A stretch of DNA of 64,000 bases from Septoria linicola (GCA_024114885.1 CP099419.1:1178001-1242000), one strand, 5' to 3'; counted from the stretch's first letter, positions 1 to 12,224 are shown. The notes: generated from the letters alone by a model not told the origin. Translations and numbers: made by a program.

Positions 1-11
1 ATTGTGCTTAC

Positions 12-170
12 GTTTGCGGTCGCGAACTTCTTCTCTGTGGCGAGGACAGCACCGCTACGCTGAGCAGCGTTGAGCGCGCTCTTGCCCTTGATTGTGGTTT
101 CGCGTTGAGCAGTTCCTGGTCCCCGGACCTTGCTGCCAATCTTGGTGGTGCTCTCCCAGTCGTCAGACAT
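12..170 (-). CDS. MBF1: Multiprotein-bridging factor 1, first exon (partial)
   Basis: MBF1 is a small coactivator that links TBP to bZIP activators such as Gcn4. Only the first coding exon is in the window. The ATG at 170-168 opens a 53-codon frame that begins MSDDWES and contains KSALNAAQRSG followed by EKKFATAN, the conserved N-terminal MBF1 block. The frame meets a GTAAGC donor at 11-6 exactly after a codon, so an intron runs off the left edge. The C-terminal helix-turn-helix domain lies outside the window. Identity rests on the N-terminal signature, which is distinctive. Confidence 0.88.
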
Positions 171-1087
171 TGTGATGGTGTTGGTGGGGGAAAGTGGTTG
201 TGTGGATTGTGTTGGATTTGTTCGAGGACAGCTAGTTGTTCAAGAGCAAGAATTCAATGTTTGCCGAGAAAGAAGTGTCGCGTGATAAAGGTGTCTTTAA
301 GTGGTGGTTGATTGCGGCGGCGGCAGAATAGGTATGAGTCTGAGGAGTGACCCGCGGCCTTCGATGACGTTCCACCGCCACCAAGCCAAATTCACTCACC
401 GAGCGTGCGCTACGTTCACTCTTGCATACATCTCTGCTTATGAGAATGGCCCCTGGTTGTCACGACTACATAGTTTCGATCTGATCTGTAAGCAGAAGAG
501 ACAACGCAACCTCATCAGATACTCCCCATTATGTCCACGTTGCTCAGGGCCATCGGCAGTCGAGCATTGTTTGGAGAATGATGGCTAGCAGTTCAATTCA
601 TGCGCGTATTCAATGACTATTGATGAGGCTCACGTCTTCAACAGGTGATCGAGTTAGGTCGGGTGTGTTGCTGCACTTTGTGTAGGTCCGCCATCGATCA
701 TGCTAGGATCACAAGTCGTCGCGTCGCAACATGGTATTGTGATATTCGGCACGAGCTATTGTTATCTTATTATTGATATTGTTGCGCGTGTAAAAAGGCA
801 TTGTGCCGACGATACTGTGAGCACGGTCTGGCAACCCACAATCTTTTTTGGATCGATTCGGTGGAAGATTGATTTAGCAGAGCTCTGACCACAGCTCTTT
901 GCTTTCTGCGCGTCGGACCTGATTCCAGATCCTGAACTTCTTTCGCAACAACATCGCGACTTTCAAACACAACCGCACTTGCCAACACACCATTGCAATT
1001 TTCAGCATTGCGCCTTCTGCATTTGGATCCGCGGCACAGAAGACTTTGGAAAGATCAGACAAATTCAAACGGCAAGGACGACCAACA
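171..1087. promoter_or_regulatory. Divergent intergenic region MBF1 / unknown gene
   Basis: This stretch must hold the promoter and leader of MBF1 (leftward) and of the gene at 1088 (rightward). Short open frames are present, but none has a recognisable domain or clean splice signals. No repeat or RNA gene was seen. Confidence 0.5.
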
Positions 1088-3019
1088 ATGGCACCCAAAA
1101 AGAACGACCGCCCGGTCGTCGCTACCCGCCGCAGCGGCAGAATCGCCTCGAGAGCAGGGTCGGTAGTGTCGTCAACTCAGGAGGAGACCAAGAGTGGTTT
1201 GTACCGTCCCATTCCTCAAAGCATCACCTTGTCCACATTGCATTCGCGGGGTGTCGACGCGGTGAATTCAGTCGCCGGTCAGAGAGTAGCAATCGGCTCC
1301 AACAGTCGTGTTACGAAGAACATCAAAAGCAAGAGCGTGACTTCAACCATCGCTCGAGTCACACGCGGCAAAGGCAAGAGTACACAGCTCAGCAACGCGC
1401 TTGTGCCCGCTTTTGATATCCAGCGTGCAATTTGGCGAATTCTCATGGATCGCAACCACATTCAGACACTGACTGAGTCCGAAAAAGAGGTCGTCATCGC
1501 TGCTTTCGCCGACCGCGAGGAGCACTTCAAGAAGAAAGTCAACGACGCCGAGATGCGCACCCGCGAACTCGAGGCAGAACTTGCCAACGCGCTCAAAGAG
1601 ACGAAGAGATTAAAGGAAAAGACCAAAACTCCAATGCGAGATGGCATGTTCCAGCAGTCTCTGAAGAAGAGACGTGAGCAGGCAATGGCCTCGAGCAATA
1701 CACCCTCAACCAGCCGCGCCCTCACCTCCACGACCTTTCAATCGCCGCTTGTCGCATCGGACAACACCTTCACCAACGACTCGATCGATTTCTCGACCGC
1801 GAACTTAATCACCGGCACACCAGCGCCCACCAGAGAGACGCCACCTCAAAACACTGACGAGAACGCTACCCCAAAGTCACGGACATCGATCTTTGGCTCG
1901 TTCTTCAAAACCATCACGACCCCCTTCTTCTCGCGGAGTAAGTCGCAAGAGGGTAGCACGCCACAGCAGAGTCCCCAAGAGAGCTTGGGAGAGCTGCCAG
2001 CATCTCACAAGCGCCCAGCGTCTGCACAAGCAGCGCCAAATACATACACACAGCCTCAGCCTAGGTTACAGGCACAGGCACCACAATCGTCGACTCCAGC
2101 GCCAGCGCAACAGACCGAGCGCGAGCGACAGACAGAGACGCGCTCCACTCCACGTGCTTCTGCCACATCCAGTGCACAGAAGACTGCCCGTGCATTCACA
2201 GTGCCGTCCAGCAAGAATCCACTTCAGGAGACATCGCTTGCCACGATCACTGAGCACACTGAGAGCTGTGAGCAGAGCATCATTGGTGCACCCACTCCAT
2301 CGAGAGCACCGCGCAGCATTGCCGCTGTTCGTAGGGCGCAGCAAACTCCGTCAAGAATGTCCGCGACACCGACACGCGTCTGGAGTCAACAACCACCGCC
2401 AAGAGATACCAACGCTGATCGCCGGCTGGGCAAGCTGAGAAAGTTCCAAGAGCTCAACGAGGAGCTGGAAGCCATGAAGAAAGATGAAGAGATCCAACAG
2501 ATCACGGAGAGGCCATTGAAGCGCGTGAAGATTGACCACCTCGTCAAGATTCCAGCTCGACGACCAGGAGAGTCTTCGGGCACATTCCGTATGTTTGATG
2601 TGGACTCTGATGATGAGATGGAAGTCGATGCAGACGAGGCGGTACGGAGCAACATTTTCGAGGTCTCGGCAACTGAAGACTCCTCTGTTAATGCTGCGTC
2701 TAAGAACGCAGCCAGCACACCGGCAGTCGAGAAACGTGCAAAAGAAACGACACCGGCAGTGGCCACCCCAGCACCGGCACCAGCACCGGCGCTAACGCCA
2801 GCGCCAGCTGCTTCTGCGGCAACACCAGTGCCAACAGCACCGAAAGTGGCAGCAGAGACCGCGGTACCAGAAGTACCAGCAATCACATTCGAATTCCCAA
2901 GTGTTGGACTCCTTCCGGAGGGCACCACGAACGACATGGATAATGCGTACCTTGCAGCCAAATTTGCATATGGGTTCCAGCACTGGCAGGCTACAGGCGA
3001 GGCACTGCCCTTGTTCTAG
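1088..3019 (+). CDS. Unknown coiled-coil, low-complexity protein
   Basis: A single-exon protein of 643 residues that I do not recognise. The ATG at 1088 sits in a good context (CCAACAATGG); the frame is open a little further upstream but without an earlier ATG. The N-terminus is basic (MAPKKNDRP, TRRSGRIASR), suggesting a nuclear protein. A charged coiled coil lies at about residues 142-178 (FKKKVNDAEMRTRELEAELA) and a second at about 448-475. Between them is a Ser/Thr/Pro/Gln-rich stretch. An Ala-Pro repeat (APAPAPALTPAPA) lies near 570-590. The tail (AYLAAKFAYGFQHWQATG) looks helical and may be the conserved part. A nuclear role is inferred from composition only. Confidence 0.75.
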   Translation: MAPKKNDRPVVATRRSGRIASRAGSVVSSTQEETKSGLYRPIPQSITLSTLHSRGVDAVNSVAGQRVAIGSNSRVTKNIKSKSVTSTIARVTRGKGKSTQLSNALVPAFDIQRAIWRILMDRNHIQTLTESEKEVVIAAFADREEHFKKKVNDAEMRTRELEAELANALKETKRLKEKTKTPMRDGMFQQSLKKRREQAMASSNTPSTSRALTSTTFQSPLVASDNTFTNDSIDFSTANLITGTPAPTRETPPQNTDENATPKSRTSIFGSFFKTITTPFFSRSKSQEGSTPQQSPQESLGELPASHKRPASAQAAPNTYTQPQPRLQAQAPQSSTPAPAQQTERERQTETRSTPRASATSSAQKTARAFTVPSSKNPLQETSLATITEHTESCEQSIIGAPTPSRAPRSIAAVRRAQQTPSRMSATPTRVWSQQPPPRDTNADRRLGKLRKFQELNEELEAMKKDEEIQQITERPLKRVKIDHLVKIPARRPGESSGTFRMFDVDSDDEMEVDADEAVRSNIFEVSATEDSSVNAASKNAASTPAVEKRAKETTPAVATPAPAPAPALTPAPAASAATPVPTAPKVAAETAVPEVPAITFEFPSVGLLPEGTTNDMDNAYLAAKFAYGFQHWQATGEALPLF

Positions 3020-3354
3020 GCGCCTGATTATTTGGAGAGCATTATGAAGAAGAGCATTTGCAGCAGTTTGGGATTGTTTTGGAGTTTAACCTTTGGCGTT
3101 TGGGAATGGAATGGAACACCAGCAACAGACTGGCAGCATGATTGACATTAGCGACGGCGTTTGAGCAAATTGTGCAAAAGTGTACAGTAAGCACGATTGT
3201 CACGACACACCGGATCGATGCATTGTGCTCTCCGAAGTGTGGTATAGACTGTACAAGTAGAGACGACTGACGACGTATGAATGGATGCATTGTGCTCTTC
3301 ACATACTAGCCTCCTCAAATTGTTAGTCCCCCGTAGTAAAACCAGCTTATGCCC
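3020..3354. other. Convergent intergenic region
   Basis: The two flanking genes end here from opposite sides, so this should hold 3' UTRs. No gene or strong hairpin was seen. Confidence 0.5.
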
Positions 3355-4695
3355 TCAGGCTGCATCTATCGCCGCTTCGAGGATAGAAGGCCACCTTCCT
3401 ACCCACCATCGAGCCTTCGCATGAGCTTCAAGGACGAAAGAGTAATGCCGTAGTACCAGCAAGGCACTCGCATCATGCTCAGCTACCTTGGCAAAGAATG
3501 CATCTTTTGCCATTGCTGGAAAGTAGGACATTGCCCTCAGATCGTTCGGCAGAGATTGGACTGTTGCCCAAGTTGTCTTCAGTAACTCGGCTGCTTCCGA
3601 GCAAACCTCATCCAGATCTGCCGCATCTAGTGCTCTGAACGGCCCATCGTCTTCAGGATTTGGAGGGGTCATTGAGGTAATCTCTAGTTTCTCGCCCGAG
3701 AAGATCACTTCCGTGAGCTCCGAGTCTGCAGTATCGCGGATATCCCACAACGCCCTTGGCCCTCTGAACAGAGCGAACACTTGGAGGATGTCTTCGATCG
3801 TAGGCGGATCGCCTGTAGACTGCAAGGATGCAAAAGCGAGAAGTATCAGCATGATGGAGAAGAGAAAGATGATGTTGTTCTGCGCAGGATCCCGGCGAGT
3901 GAGCATTTCCTGGAACATTGGCAAGGCGACCTGCTGATGGTGGAGCCCACGAGCTCGGTATTTAGCTGTCAGTGCAGCATCGTCGGGGTTGACTGCGTGG
4001 CTAGCTGCCAGATCCATCGCAGCTAGTGCGAGAATTGCGCTGTGGAGGATGGGATGGGTTGCAGCTTTCGCAGGAACTACCATTTGCCAGACGTGCTGGG
4101 CTTCCGGACTTGGTAGCAGATGTACGGATGTATTTGTGCAGTAGCGGTGCCTGAATCAAAAGTCACTTAGCAAGCTTGCAAGATAGGACCTTTGTCGCCG
4201 ATGCTGCAATGGGCATGGAATGGCGTTTGCTGCAGGGCGGATGACAGTTCACAAGCATCGTTTACTACTCACATGAGTGTCAAGTCCAAGGCATCAAATA
4301 GCTGTGGCGATGAGCCTGACGAGAAGGCATCATGTCGTGTACCGACATTCTCCGGATACGATGATCGTAGAGCGGCTGAACTGTCAAACGGATATTGACA
4401 GTCGGCGCTCCTTCGTACACTATCGGGTCTGCGTTAGCCGTGCTCAAGAATGTCGCCGTGGTTTGCTAATGCCTGGCTCCGCAGTCATTGTTGCAGTATT
4501 GAAACGACAGCAATAATAGCGAGAGGCCGAAAGTAATACATACCAACTCTTGCATTTTGGCTGACTTTCGTCACACTATTCGCAGTCAGTAGCGAACACC
4601 ATCGATCTAGGCGGCGGACGCTGCACCTTTACACGTCTCGCTTTGCAGGAGAAGCAACCCGTCGTGGTTTTTGCATGGTGTCGACGACTAGGCAT
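3355..4695 (-). CDS. Compact Zn2Cys6 transcription factor, UPC2-like
   Basis: A sequence-specific fungal transcription factor of 347 residues in four exons: 4695-4627, 4575-4544, 4419-4273 and 4150-3355. The spliced length (1044 nt) closes in frame. The N-terminal cluster is C-FS-C-KARRVK-C-DESQPK-C-KS-C-VRRSAD-C (C-x2-C-x6-C-x6-C-x2-C-x6-C), rebuilt from exons 1-3. Exon 2 is only 32 nt and carries the middle of the cluster. Downstream, LDLTLMHRYCTNTS and HVWQMVVPAKAATHPIL match the start of the regulatory domain of UPC2/sterol-uptake-type factors, and the tail WWVGRWPSILEAAIDAA matches its end. It is divergent from the RTA1 gene at 5076 with 380 bases between, so it could regulate that gene (inference). 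The weakest point is the exon 1 donor (AAG|GTGCAG). Confidence 0.8.
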
Positions 4696-5075
4696 CGTGT
4701 GGTGTGGGACATGGTACATGCACAGCGCGTATAGCCATAGTGTACGGCGTGCGAGAAGGATTCGTGGTTCTGGAATGCATCGTGTAGGTCCGAGACAGTG
4801 TAAGCGAAGTCAGATGAACGTCGCAATGATTGGTTCGAGTGCGTCTTTTCGTCTTAGCTGCGTTAGTGTACGACGTACGAGCTGGGCGAAAGTCTCCACT
4901 TTGCCGCAAGAGACAGGCGACCGCATAGTCGATCGAGTATAAGGTAGTGGGCGTGCATCGACCACGTTCTGTAGTCTAGGTACTTGCAGCGATCTTTGAC
5001 TTTTTCCATACATTTTCTTCTTCGTCGCGTGGCAGTCATCCTTTCACACCAGTGCGCGTTTCGGCTGCTGCCGAG
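4696..5075. promoter_or_regulatory. Divergent promoter region, Zn2Cys6 factor / RTA1 gene
   Basis: This interval separates two divergent start codons and must carry both promoters. No clear TATA box or factor-binding repeat could be singled out by eye. Confidence 0.45.
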
Positions 5076-6101
5076 ATGTCTTTCGATCAATGCACTGAAG
5101 TGTCAGCTGCTTGTCCTGTTGAGGCGACTCTGTACGCCTACCGACCGAATCTTCCTGGCAACAGCATACTTCTTGCAGTATTTGGGCTATGCACAATTGC
5201 TCAAATCCTGTTTGGCGTCCGATATAAAAATGTTGCCTTTTCGACGGTAGTGGGAATTGGCTGCGTAGGAGAACTCATTGGCTACGCAGGCCGCATCATA
5301 ATGCACTACAATCCCTGGCATGATAATGGCTTCAAAATCCAAGTGGGTTAGCAAACTCTTCATGCCAGACCGATGCACTAATCATACATAACAGATTTGC
5401 TGCCTAGTTCTGGCACCGTCTTTCCTGGCAGCTGGCATATATCTAACGCTGAAGCACATCGTTCTTGAGCTTGGACCAGAGAAGTCTAGGCTAAAGCCGA
5501 AGCTATATACCTGGATATTCATCACCTGCGACGTGTTCAGTATCCTGTTACAAGCTGCTGGGGGTGGTATTGCGGCCTCGGGCACTGGAAATCTGGTCAA
5601 CATAGGCAACAGTGTTATCATTGCCGGCATCGCTTTCCAGGTTGCAACAATGTTCGTATGTCTTCTCTTGGCAGCAGACTTTGCGTTCGCTTTGTATAGA
5701 TCCAGGACGTACAGAGACGAAGCTCAGGAAAAGGCGCTGCCGCATGCGACATCCGTCCCTCGAAGAGGTTTCCACTACTATCTTGGCTGCACATCTGTAG
5801 CATTCCTGGCCATTTTCATCCGAAGTGTCTATCGGTAAGCCAGGTCAAGCCTCCTTGCAATCGTGTCATAGCGCTCACAAGTCTATAGGTTACCAGAGAT
5901 GGCTGGCGGATGGGGTAAGATCATTTCCGGACGCTTGCAAGAGAACATCTCTCTGACTTTATCACAGGAAACCCCCTCATGCAGAACGAAAAGGAGTTCT
6001 TGATCTTGGACGGAGGCATGATCGCGCTCGCCGCACTGTTGATGACGGTCGCTCATCCGGGCATATTCTTCCCTGCCATGACCGGAGCCAGAACAAAATA
6101 A
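5076..6101 (+). CDS. RTA1-like seven-helix membrane protein
   Basis: A member of the RTA1/RSB1 family (lipid-translocating exporter-like or 7-aminocholesterol-resistance proteins) in the plasma membrane. Exons 5076-5342, 5395-5834, 5889-5914 and 5968-6101 give 288 residues. The third exon is only 26 nt. The ATG at 5076 follows CCGAG and begins MSFDQCTE. Seven hydrophobic segments are visible. Family landmarks include ELIGYAGRI after TM2, the TM3 region APSFLAAGIYLTL, the loop ending in KLYTWIFITCDVFSILLQAAGG, FIRSVYRLPEMAGGWG and the final TM with MTVAHPGIFFPAM. Members give resistance to sterol-like or azole compounds in yeast. The upstream divergent Zn2Cys6 factor is a plausible regulator. 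The substrate is unknown. Confidence 0.88.
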
Positions 6102-7292
6102 GTATGGCAAGATGCTGGGCGCATATAAAGCTAGAGAGAATCGATACCCGTGTTCGACTGTTTGACATTCGTCGCTCTAGTGTGTGCTGTCGCCCGAGAC
6201 GCCAAAGCCACCATCAAGTGATGATCACCCACGCTTGCTCTGTTCGTGGTCCAGAGTCCTGGATCAGGCCTGCATGTCCGCTGCCAGTCTTGTGTCGTCA
6301 GGTAGTGACACGACGAAATATGAAGCAGGTCCTGGAGCAAAGAGAATAGTAAGGAGAACCGACCAGCCAAGCTTTTTCCCACCAGTTTTGTGATCAAGAA
6401 CGAGCTCCTGGCCAGCTTGCCAACGAGGCAGACGTCTTGATATTTTCTCCATTTTCGAGGGCCACCGACCGCCCGACAGTCAGTGACTGCCACAAGATTG
6501 TTGCAGAATTAGATCACCGTATAGTCACTCTGAGGACCATGGCCAAACGAAGAAGGCCATTGGGCGGACGTCAGGCATGTCCATCGTTTCCACAGGCGAG
6601 ATTCGCTGGTTTCGCACGAGAAGTCCTTCAAGCCCGCAGGAATAGTTCCATATGGATTGTCTCCTCCAATGTTTGGGGCCGCCACAAGGCGCGGTATTTA
6701 TGATGACTATTCAAGCTCGGTGTTCCATAACCGATTCCTCAGCTGCAGCACATGGCGTTCCACAAACCACAGCATTCGTGCACTCCTGATCCTAATCTAG
6801 GCTCTTTTGAGCTGCACTTCAGGTTGGTCGAATTAGTGATGAGTGATCATTGAACGCAACACCGGCGAATGCGCGAGCCACATGCGAGGTATGTCCGATG
6901 AGCTCGTGAGTTTCAAATGACTGTAACAGGGATGCATTGGACTATATCCCTGCGTGAACAATAACAGCAAAGTCACGCTCCAGCAGCCATACACTAGACG
7001 GCCATAGGCTACTACAAAATGCCGTTTTGGGGCTTGCCGATCACCTCTACTTGCAGAGCCCGAGGACCGCTATACAGCACGCTAGTGCAGGGCGCGCCAC
7101 TAGTCCGAGCGGCAACGCGACCCAAAGGCGTGCTGTCTTCATAGTCAAGCGGCAACATGACCTCTTCCATCCGCGTCCACACATAAAGCTGCAGCATCGG
7201 CCGTCCAATTTCATATCCAGCGGGACTTCACGCGAACCGGTCTGCGCACGACCTCCTTCAAGATTTTGATATCAGGCTTAAGATCCAGGGTC
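6102..7292. other. Intergenic region, no gene recognised
   Basis: About 1.2 kb between the RTA1 gene and the transporter, including its promoter. Several short frames exist on both strands (for example 6131-6493 minus), but they lack domain features and consistent splice signals. Confidence 0.45.
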
Positions 7293-9145
7293 ATGTCTGA
7301 GACGAACTCTCACCCGCATGGGGAAGTCAAGCGGCACTCAACTCCAGGTTCGGAAGCTGAATCAATATTGGAAGCCATCGAGGTCGGCAGCACTCACGAT
7401 GAGCACTTTCACGATGAGAAGCACGACGAGCTCGAAAAGCAGCCCACGCGGACGAGCGGCAAGGCACGACCGGCCCTGACGAGAGTGACAACAGCTCAGG
7501 ACTGGTCAGGCCCTGATGATCCAGATAACCCATTGAATGTACGGATCTTCTCTCCACGATTCTATCCAGCTGTCGTGGTCTATAATCAATTGCAAGTCGA
7601 TATAATGAATAGTAGACGATGCTAACCTGATCGTGTAATGCAGTGGAGCTTCCTTAAGAAGATGTGCCACTACGGTCCCACAGCATTATTAGCATTCTCG
7701 GCCACGACAGCCTCGTCGCTAATTACGCCTGCGAACCAGGACTTACAGGAAGCTTTTGGTGTGACGAGGACGATGGCTATCCTGCCACTTACTCTGTATG
7801 TGATCGGTTTGGGACTGGGGCCAGCGATTGCTGCGCCCATCTCAGAACAGTTCGGTCGATCGATCGTCTACAAGGTTTCGGTCCCAATCTCGATCTTGTT
7901 CTTGCTAGGCGCTGGCTTATCGCAGTCCTTCGCAAGCCTGTGCATCTGCAGACTACTCGCAGGAACTGCTGGAGCTCCTGTGCTCGCTGTGGGAAGTGGC
8001 ACAAATGCGGATCTGTTTGTGGTCAAGGATCGCGCAGTCTCCTCTGCGCTGTTCATTATGATGCCTTTTCTTGGCCCTGCTTGTAAGTTTCAGTCTGGTC
8101 AGCGATGGAGGAGTACAACGCTGATTGATCTCTAGTTGGGCCCATCATTGGTGGCTTCGCTGCACAGTTCCGGGGCTGGCGCTGGACCATCTGGTGCATG
8201 ATCATCATTTCGGGAGTCACGTACCTCACTTGTCTTCCGATGCAAGAGACATACAAAAAGACCATTTTGCAGAAGCGCGCCAAGAGGTTAGGATTGCCTC
8301 CGCCACCAGGACCAAAGGTGATGAGCGTGGAGTACATGAAAATCTTAGTGACCATCACTCTCGTGCGTCCGGTCACAATGATCTTCACGGAGCCGATCGT
8401 ACTCGCCTTCGGAGTGTACAACTCTTTCACCTTTGCAATCCTGTTCTCGTTCTTTGCAGCCTTCCCCTACACGTTCACGACTGTGTACGGCTTCAATACA
8501 TACCAAAACGGTCTGGTATTCATTTCCATCGGGCTGGGAGTAGGCGCAGCCGTCATCACTTCAATCCTTTGCGACAAATTGATCTACCAGAGGAAACATA
8601 AGCAAGCCGTGGACCAAGGCAAAGCCATGCTTCCGCCCGAAGAACGGTTGTACGCAGGGATGATTGGAGCTTTCTGCTTACCAGTGGGGTACGACCATGC
8701 AACCTAGGACTATTCTAAGTTACAAGCTAATTGCAATGGCAGACTATTCTGGTTCGCTTGGACAGCTCGCAGCGATGTCCACTGGATCGTACCTATTCTT
8801 GCTGGCATTCCCTTCGCCTTGGGGAATCTAGTCTTATTTCTGGCATCTGTCATGTATCAGATCGACGTGTACGGTCCCCTGAATGGTGCGAGTGCCATCG
8901 CAGCTAATGGACTCATGAGATACGTTACTGGTGGATGCTTTCCTCTTTTCGCAATTCAGTAAATCTCGCTTCGACGCCGGCTGACAGTGACAATACTGAC
9001 ACGGGACAGAATGTACGAGCGCTTGGGTGTGGCGTGGGCAACTTCACTGCTTGCACTGTTGTGCGTTGCAATGCTGCCTATCCCATTTGTCTTCTATCGT
9101 TGGGGACCAGCCATCAGGAAGAAGAGCAGATACAGCACAGCATGA
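7293..9145 (+). CDS. MFS drug:H+ antiporter (DHA1 type)
   Basis: A plasma-membrane multidrug exporter of 529 residues in five exons: 7293-7538, 7644-8082, 8136-8688, 8743-8958 and 9010-9145 (1590 nt, in frame). The ATG at 7293 begins MSETNSHPHG. The cytosolic N-terminus of about 80 residues ends in the DHA1 signature DDPDNPLNWSF just before TM1. The motif A region reads APISEQFGRSIVYK. Antiporter motif C reads GPAFGPIIGGF and is split by the second intron. Twelve hydrophobic segments are spread over four exons, with the central loop at KKTILQKRAKRLGLPPPPGPK. The last exon ends YRWGPAIRKKSRYSTA, typical for the family. It lies between an RTA1 and a Pth11-like gene in a block bounded by two Zn2Cys6 factors. 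The substrate cannot be told. Confidence 0.9.
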
Positions 9146-10724
9146 GATCAGTCACGGCAGCCCTTATACAAGTCGATCGGCAGCTGAGAAATTGGGAAGT
9201 AGATGTGTTTCTTCAGCAAGCCCATCTGCGGCCACCTCTCGCTGTCCGAACACACTCCGATCGACATCGTTATCAGCGAAGGTGTGACCCACAGCTATCT
9301 TGGAGCTCACCAGAGTTTACGTTCAATCAAGAAGTGGGCGTGAAAGTGTGAAGTTGAAAAGTGAGGGCGAATCTCTGGACGTTGCTGCCTCTTTTCTTTC
9401 TAGCTCCGACTTCTGATCGATTGCATGACTCAGGGGAATAGACTTCTGGCGAGACACCTACAAAATCTTGCACCGTCAGGGGACATCCCGAACGCAAGGT
9501 CTCATAGAACTGTTGTTTGCGATGTGTACTGGTGATCGAGAACAATCGACGTTCGATGCGCACTCAGCATCGCATTCAGCATCGCACTGCATCTCCAGTG
9601 CATCATCGTTCTGTGGACGATTACCAGCGGTAGGACCTGTTCTCCGCGCGCGGCACATGGACCACTGGACACTGGGAAAAACACGCCGTAGATGCAGGCA
9701 CGAAAATGCACTTCCCTGATCTGCGAGCCGCGCGCGCCTCGCAGGATTGCTCGCAGGATCTCATGTGGTGTACGCAAGGCACGCGTAAAATTCACTGCGA
9801 ACAATGCTTGCAGATCAGCATCGGTTGCTTGACCCCTGTGCACCAGAATCTCATCAGGTCAGCGCCTCGATCACCTTCGACTCCACAACCATCGGGATTC
9901 TTCGATACGTGAGTGGACAGCACTCAGAAACCGTCCGTCGTTTAGACCCTGCGCGAGTCGTTCGCCACATCTTCGAGCAGGATACCTGGTCAGCCAGGCA
10001 GAGTACAAGCTCAGTGCTTGTACTTTGCATTGAGGGAATTGAATTGCAATTGTACTAATTGCAGCACCTCACGAATGCGCACAGGTTACACATGTCAAAG
10101 GTCAAGATGTATGCGTTCTCCTCCTACGTCCGACCCGCCACAACACTGTTACATCCGATCGCGAGTCAACGAGAAGGCGAAGCATTTGATCGAACTTCCA
10201 GCAGCAAGCGTGGTCGTTTCAAGAGAGATGACATCAATTTCCAACTATCGCTCAATTTCTCTCTTGCTATATGCATGCAGAGATGCCCCATAAGACAAGC
10301 GCATAACCCCAGTGGACCCTCAACAGTACAGTAGAGTGTGGAAAAGACTAAAACCCCGAACGCTCGCCCAAGGTGAAGGTTTGAGCGTTTCCTTGCGGCA
10401 CTTCTGGTTCTTGAGTCGGAGGCTAAAGTGTAATGCTCTAGCAATCGATTGCCACAGTTCTGCTGTGACCAGCATATATGTTGATCTCCTGACGCAGCTT
10501 TTCTCGCGGGGTGCCTCCTTCTTTTGCCATAGTGGGAGGTGTTGCATATCTTCAATCGTCCTCTGGTGTGACCCTCACCTACCTGGCGCACAACACCCTG
10601 CTCCCTATCAGATCCTCACTTCGCTCCCCGGAAAGGTCTTCTCGATGTTCTGCGCCGCTACCGCACTGTCATACATTGGTTCATTTGAATAAACGTCTCG
10701 AACAATTGCCATAGCAGCCTAAGC
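9146..10724. other. Intergenic region, no gene recognised
   Basis: A 1.6-kb stretch without a supportable gene. A short imperfect direct repeat of a CAGCATCGCA-like unit lies near 9560-9590. Some open frames exist but show no domain, membrane segment or signal peptide. The right end should hold the promoter of the gene at 10725. Confidence 0.45.
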
Positions 10725-12224
10725 ATGGCTACATCAGAGGACTTGAGCGACTGGCAGAGTAGGATAACATCAAGGCTCATCATCAAGCCTATTCCAGCTG
10801 TACAACATCCTGAGAGCTTCACACCAGCGCGGGCGGGATTGGTAGCAACAGGTGAGGCCTACACTCTTTTGTACAAATTGATCGTCATTGACCGTCCTTT
10901 GCAGGTGTCATCTTCACGTTGCTTGGAGCATTCGCCATTGTCTGCCGTGTTCTCACCATCATTCAACGAAGAAGAAAGATAGGGTATGACGATCATGCTA
11001 TGTTTGTGGCTTACGGCTGTTCGCTCGCGTTCACGATCGCTGTCTTCGTCTCGGTACGATGGGGCGTAGGCCTTGAGCTTAGAAATGTTCCTATCAATTG
11101 GGGTGTCAGAGCTGTGCAGGTACCGAAACAAGTCATCGGACACGAGGAGGCTCACGCTGATCGTCCTATAGGCCATCTACACATCGGAGATCTTCTACTA
11201 CGTTACAATCTTCTGCATCAAGCTGTCTCTCATGTTATTGTATCTCCGCCTAGCCGCCGAACTGAGAGGGTGGTTCTACTACGCCAGCGTGATTCTTCTG
11301 GTCATCTTAGTGCTCCACTTCATGACAACGATGACTGTCGTTGCTACGCAATGCATACCGATCGAGAAATACTGGTATCCTAGCACAGCTGGCAGTTGCA
11401 TCGACATCACGAGCTTCTTCTATTCGACGAGCATATTCACGGTAATCACGGACGTGATAATGATCGCACTGCCAATCCCCATCATTTGGAAGATTCCTCG
11501 CGAGCGAAAGCAGAAGATGGCCATCATGGCTGCGTTCCTAATTGCTGGTGGCGGCACACTAGCCAGCTGTATTCGGCTTTACAGTATCAAGATCTTTACA
11601 CAAAGCCCTCAGCCGATGCGAGATGCAGCGCCCATCAGTACCTGGTCGTTCATCGAGATCAATCTGGGCATTCTGTGCGCGTCCTCGGCTGTGATCAAGC
11701 CTATATTCTCAAAGACCCGCGCCCCATCACTAGAGAAAGAAGGGGCAAGACGTTTGCGCTCAGCTGCCGGCCCTCGCGGCACAATCGGTACTCCTCACAG
11801 CAAGGTGCGAACCACGATCTCACGAGATCTGAAGGACTTCGGTCGCTGGTCTCATTCGGAGGCTAGTACGGCTGTGACTTCCCCAAATACTTTATGTTTC
11901 AAATCCAGTGAACGGGATCTCGAGTTTGGTACCAAGGCCTGTGACGGAAGTTCAGACAGATACAGCAGTCGGCTGCCCGAGCCTCCATCTATTTACCAGA
12001 AGACCCCTAGAGGGCGACAGAGTCAGCTCATATCAGCTCTCCCGCAACGACCGGATCAGCCGACGCTGCACGCGATGGGATCACATGAGCCATCGAACGA
12101 TCCCAGGCTGCTGAATATTTCACATCACCAAGCCAAGCTCAGCCAGGCGTTTCCACAATATTTCTCCTCCAGTTCGACGAAGGGAGGAGGAAGAAATGGG
12201 GGCCAGCCAATTGCTGGCTGGTGA
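10725..12224 (+). CDS. Pth11-like integral membrane protein, fungal rhodopsin domain
   Basis: A seven-helix membrane protein of 464 residues in three exons: 10725-10851, 10905-11119 and 11172-12224. The family includes Pth11-type surface-sensing receptors. Helix 1 (GVIFTLLGAFAIVCRVL) is followed by RRRKIGYDDHAMFVAYGC, the conserved double-Asp motif. Further landmarks are SEIFYYVTIFCIKLSLMLLY, QCIPIEKYW (extracellular Cys) and ALPIPIIWKIPRERKQKM before the last helices. The long cytosolic tail (about 180 residues) is Ser/Pro-rich with no fold I recognise. No CFEM domain is present. It follows the DHA1 transporter in the same direction. Ligand and signalling partner are unknown. Confidence 0.85.

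Noticed and set aside
1046..1087. Earlier start for the unknown coiled-coil gene
   Set aside because: The upstream codon is TTG; the first ATG is at 1088 in a good context.
6131..6493. 120-codon minus-strand frame
   Set aside because: No domain, signal peptide or splice partner; composition like random intergenic sequence.
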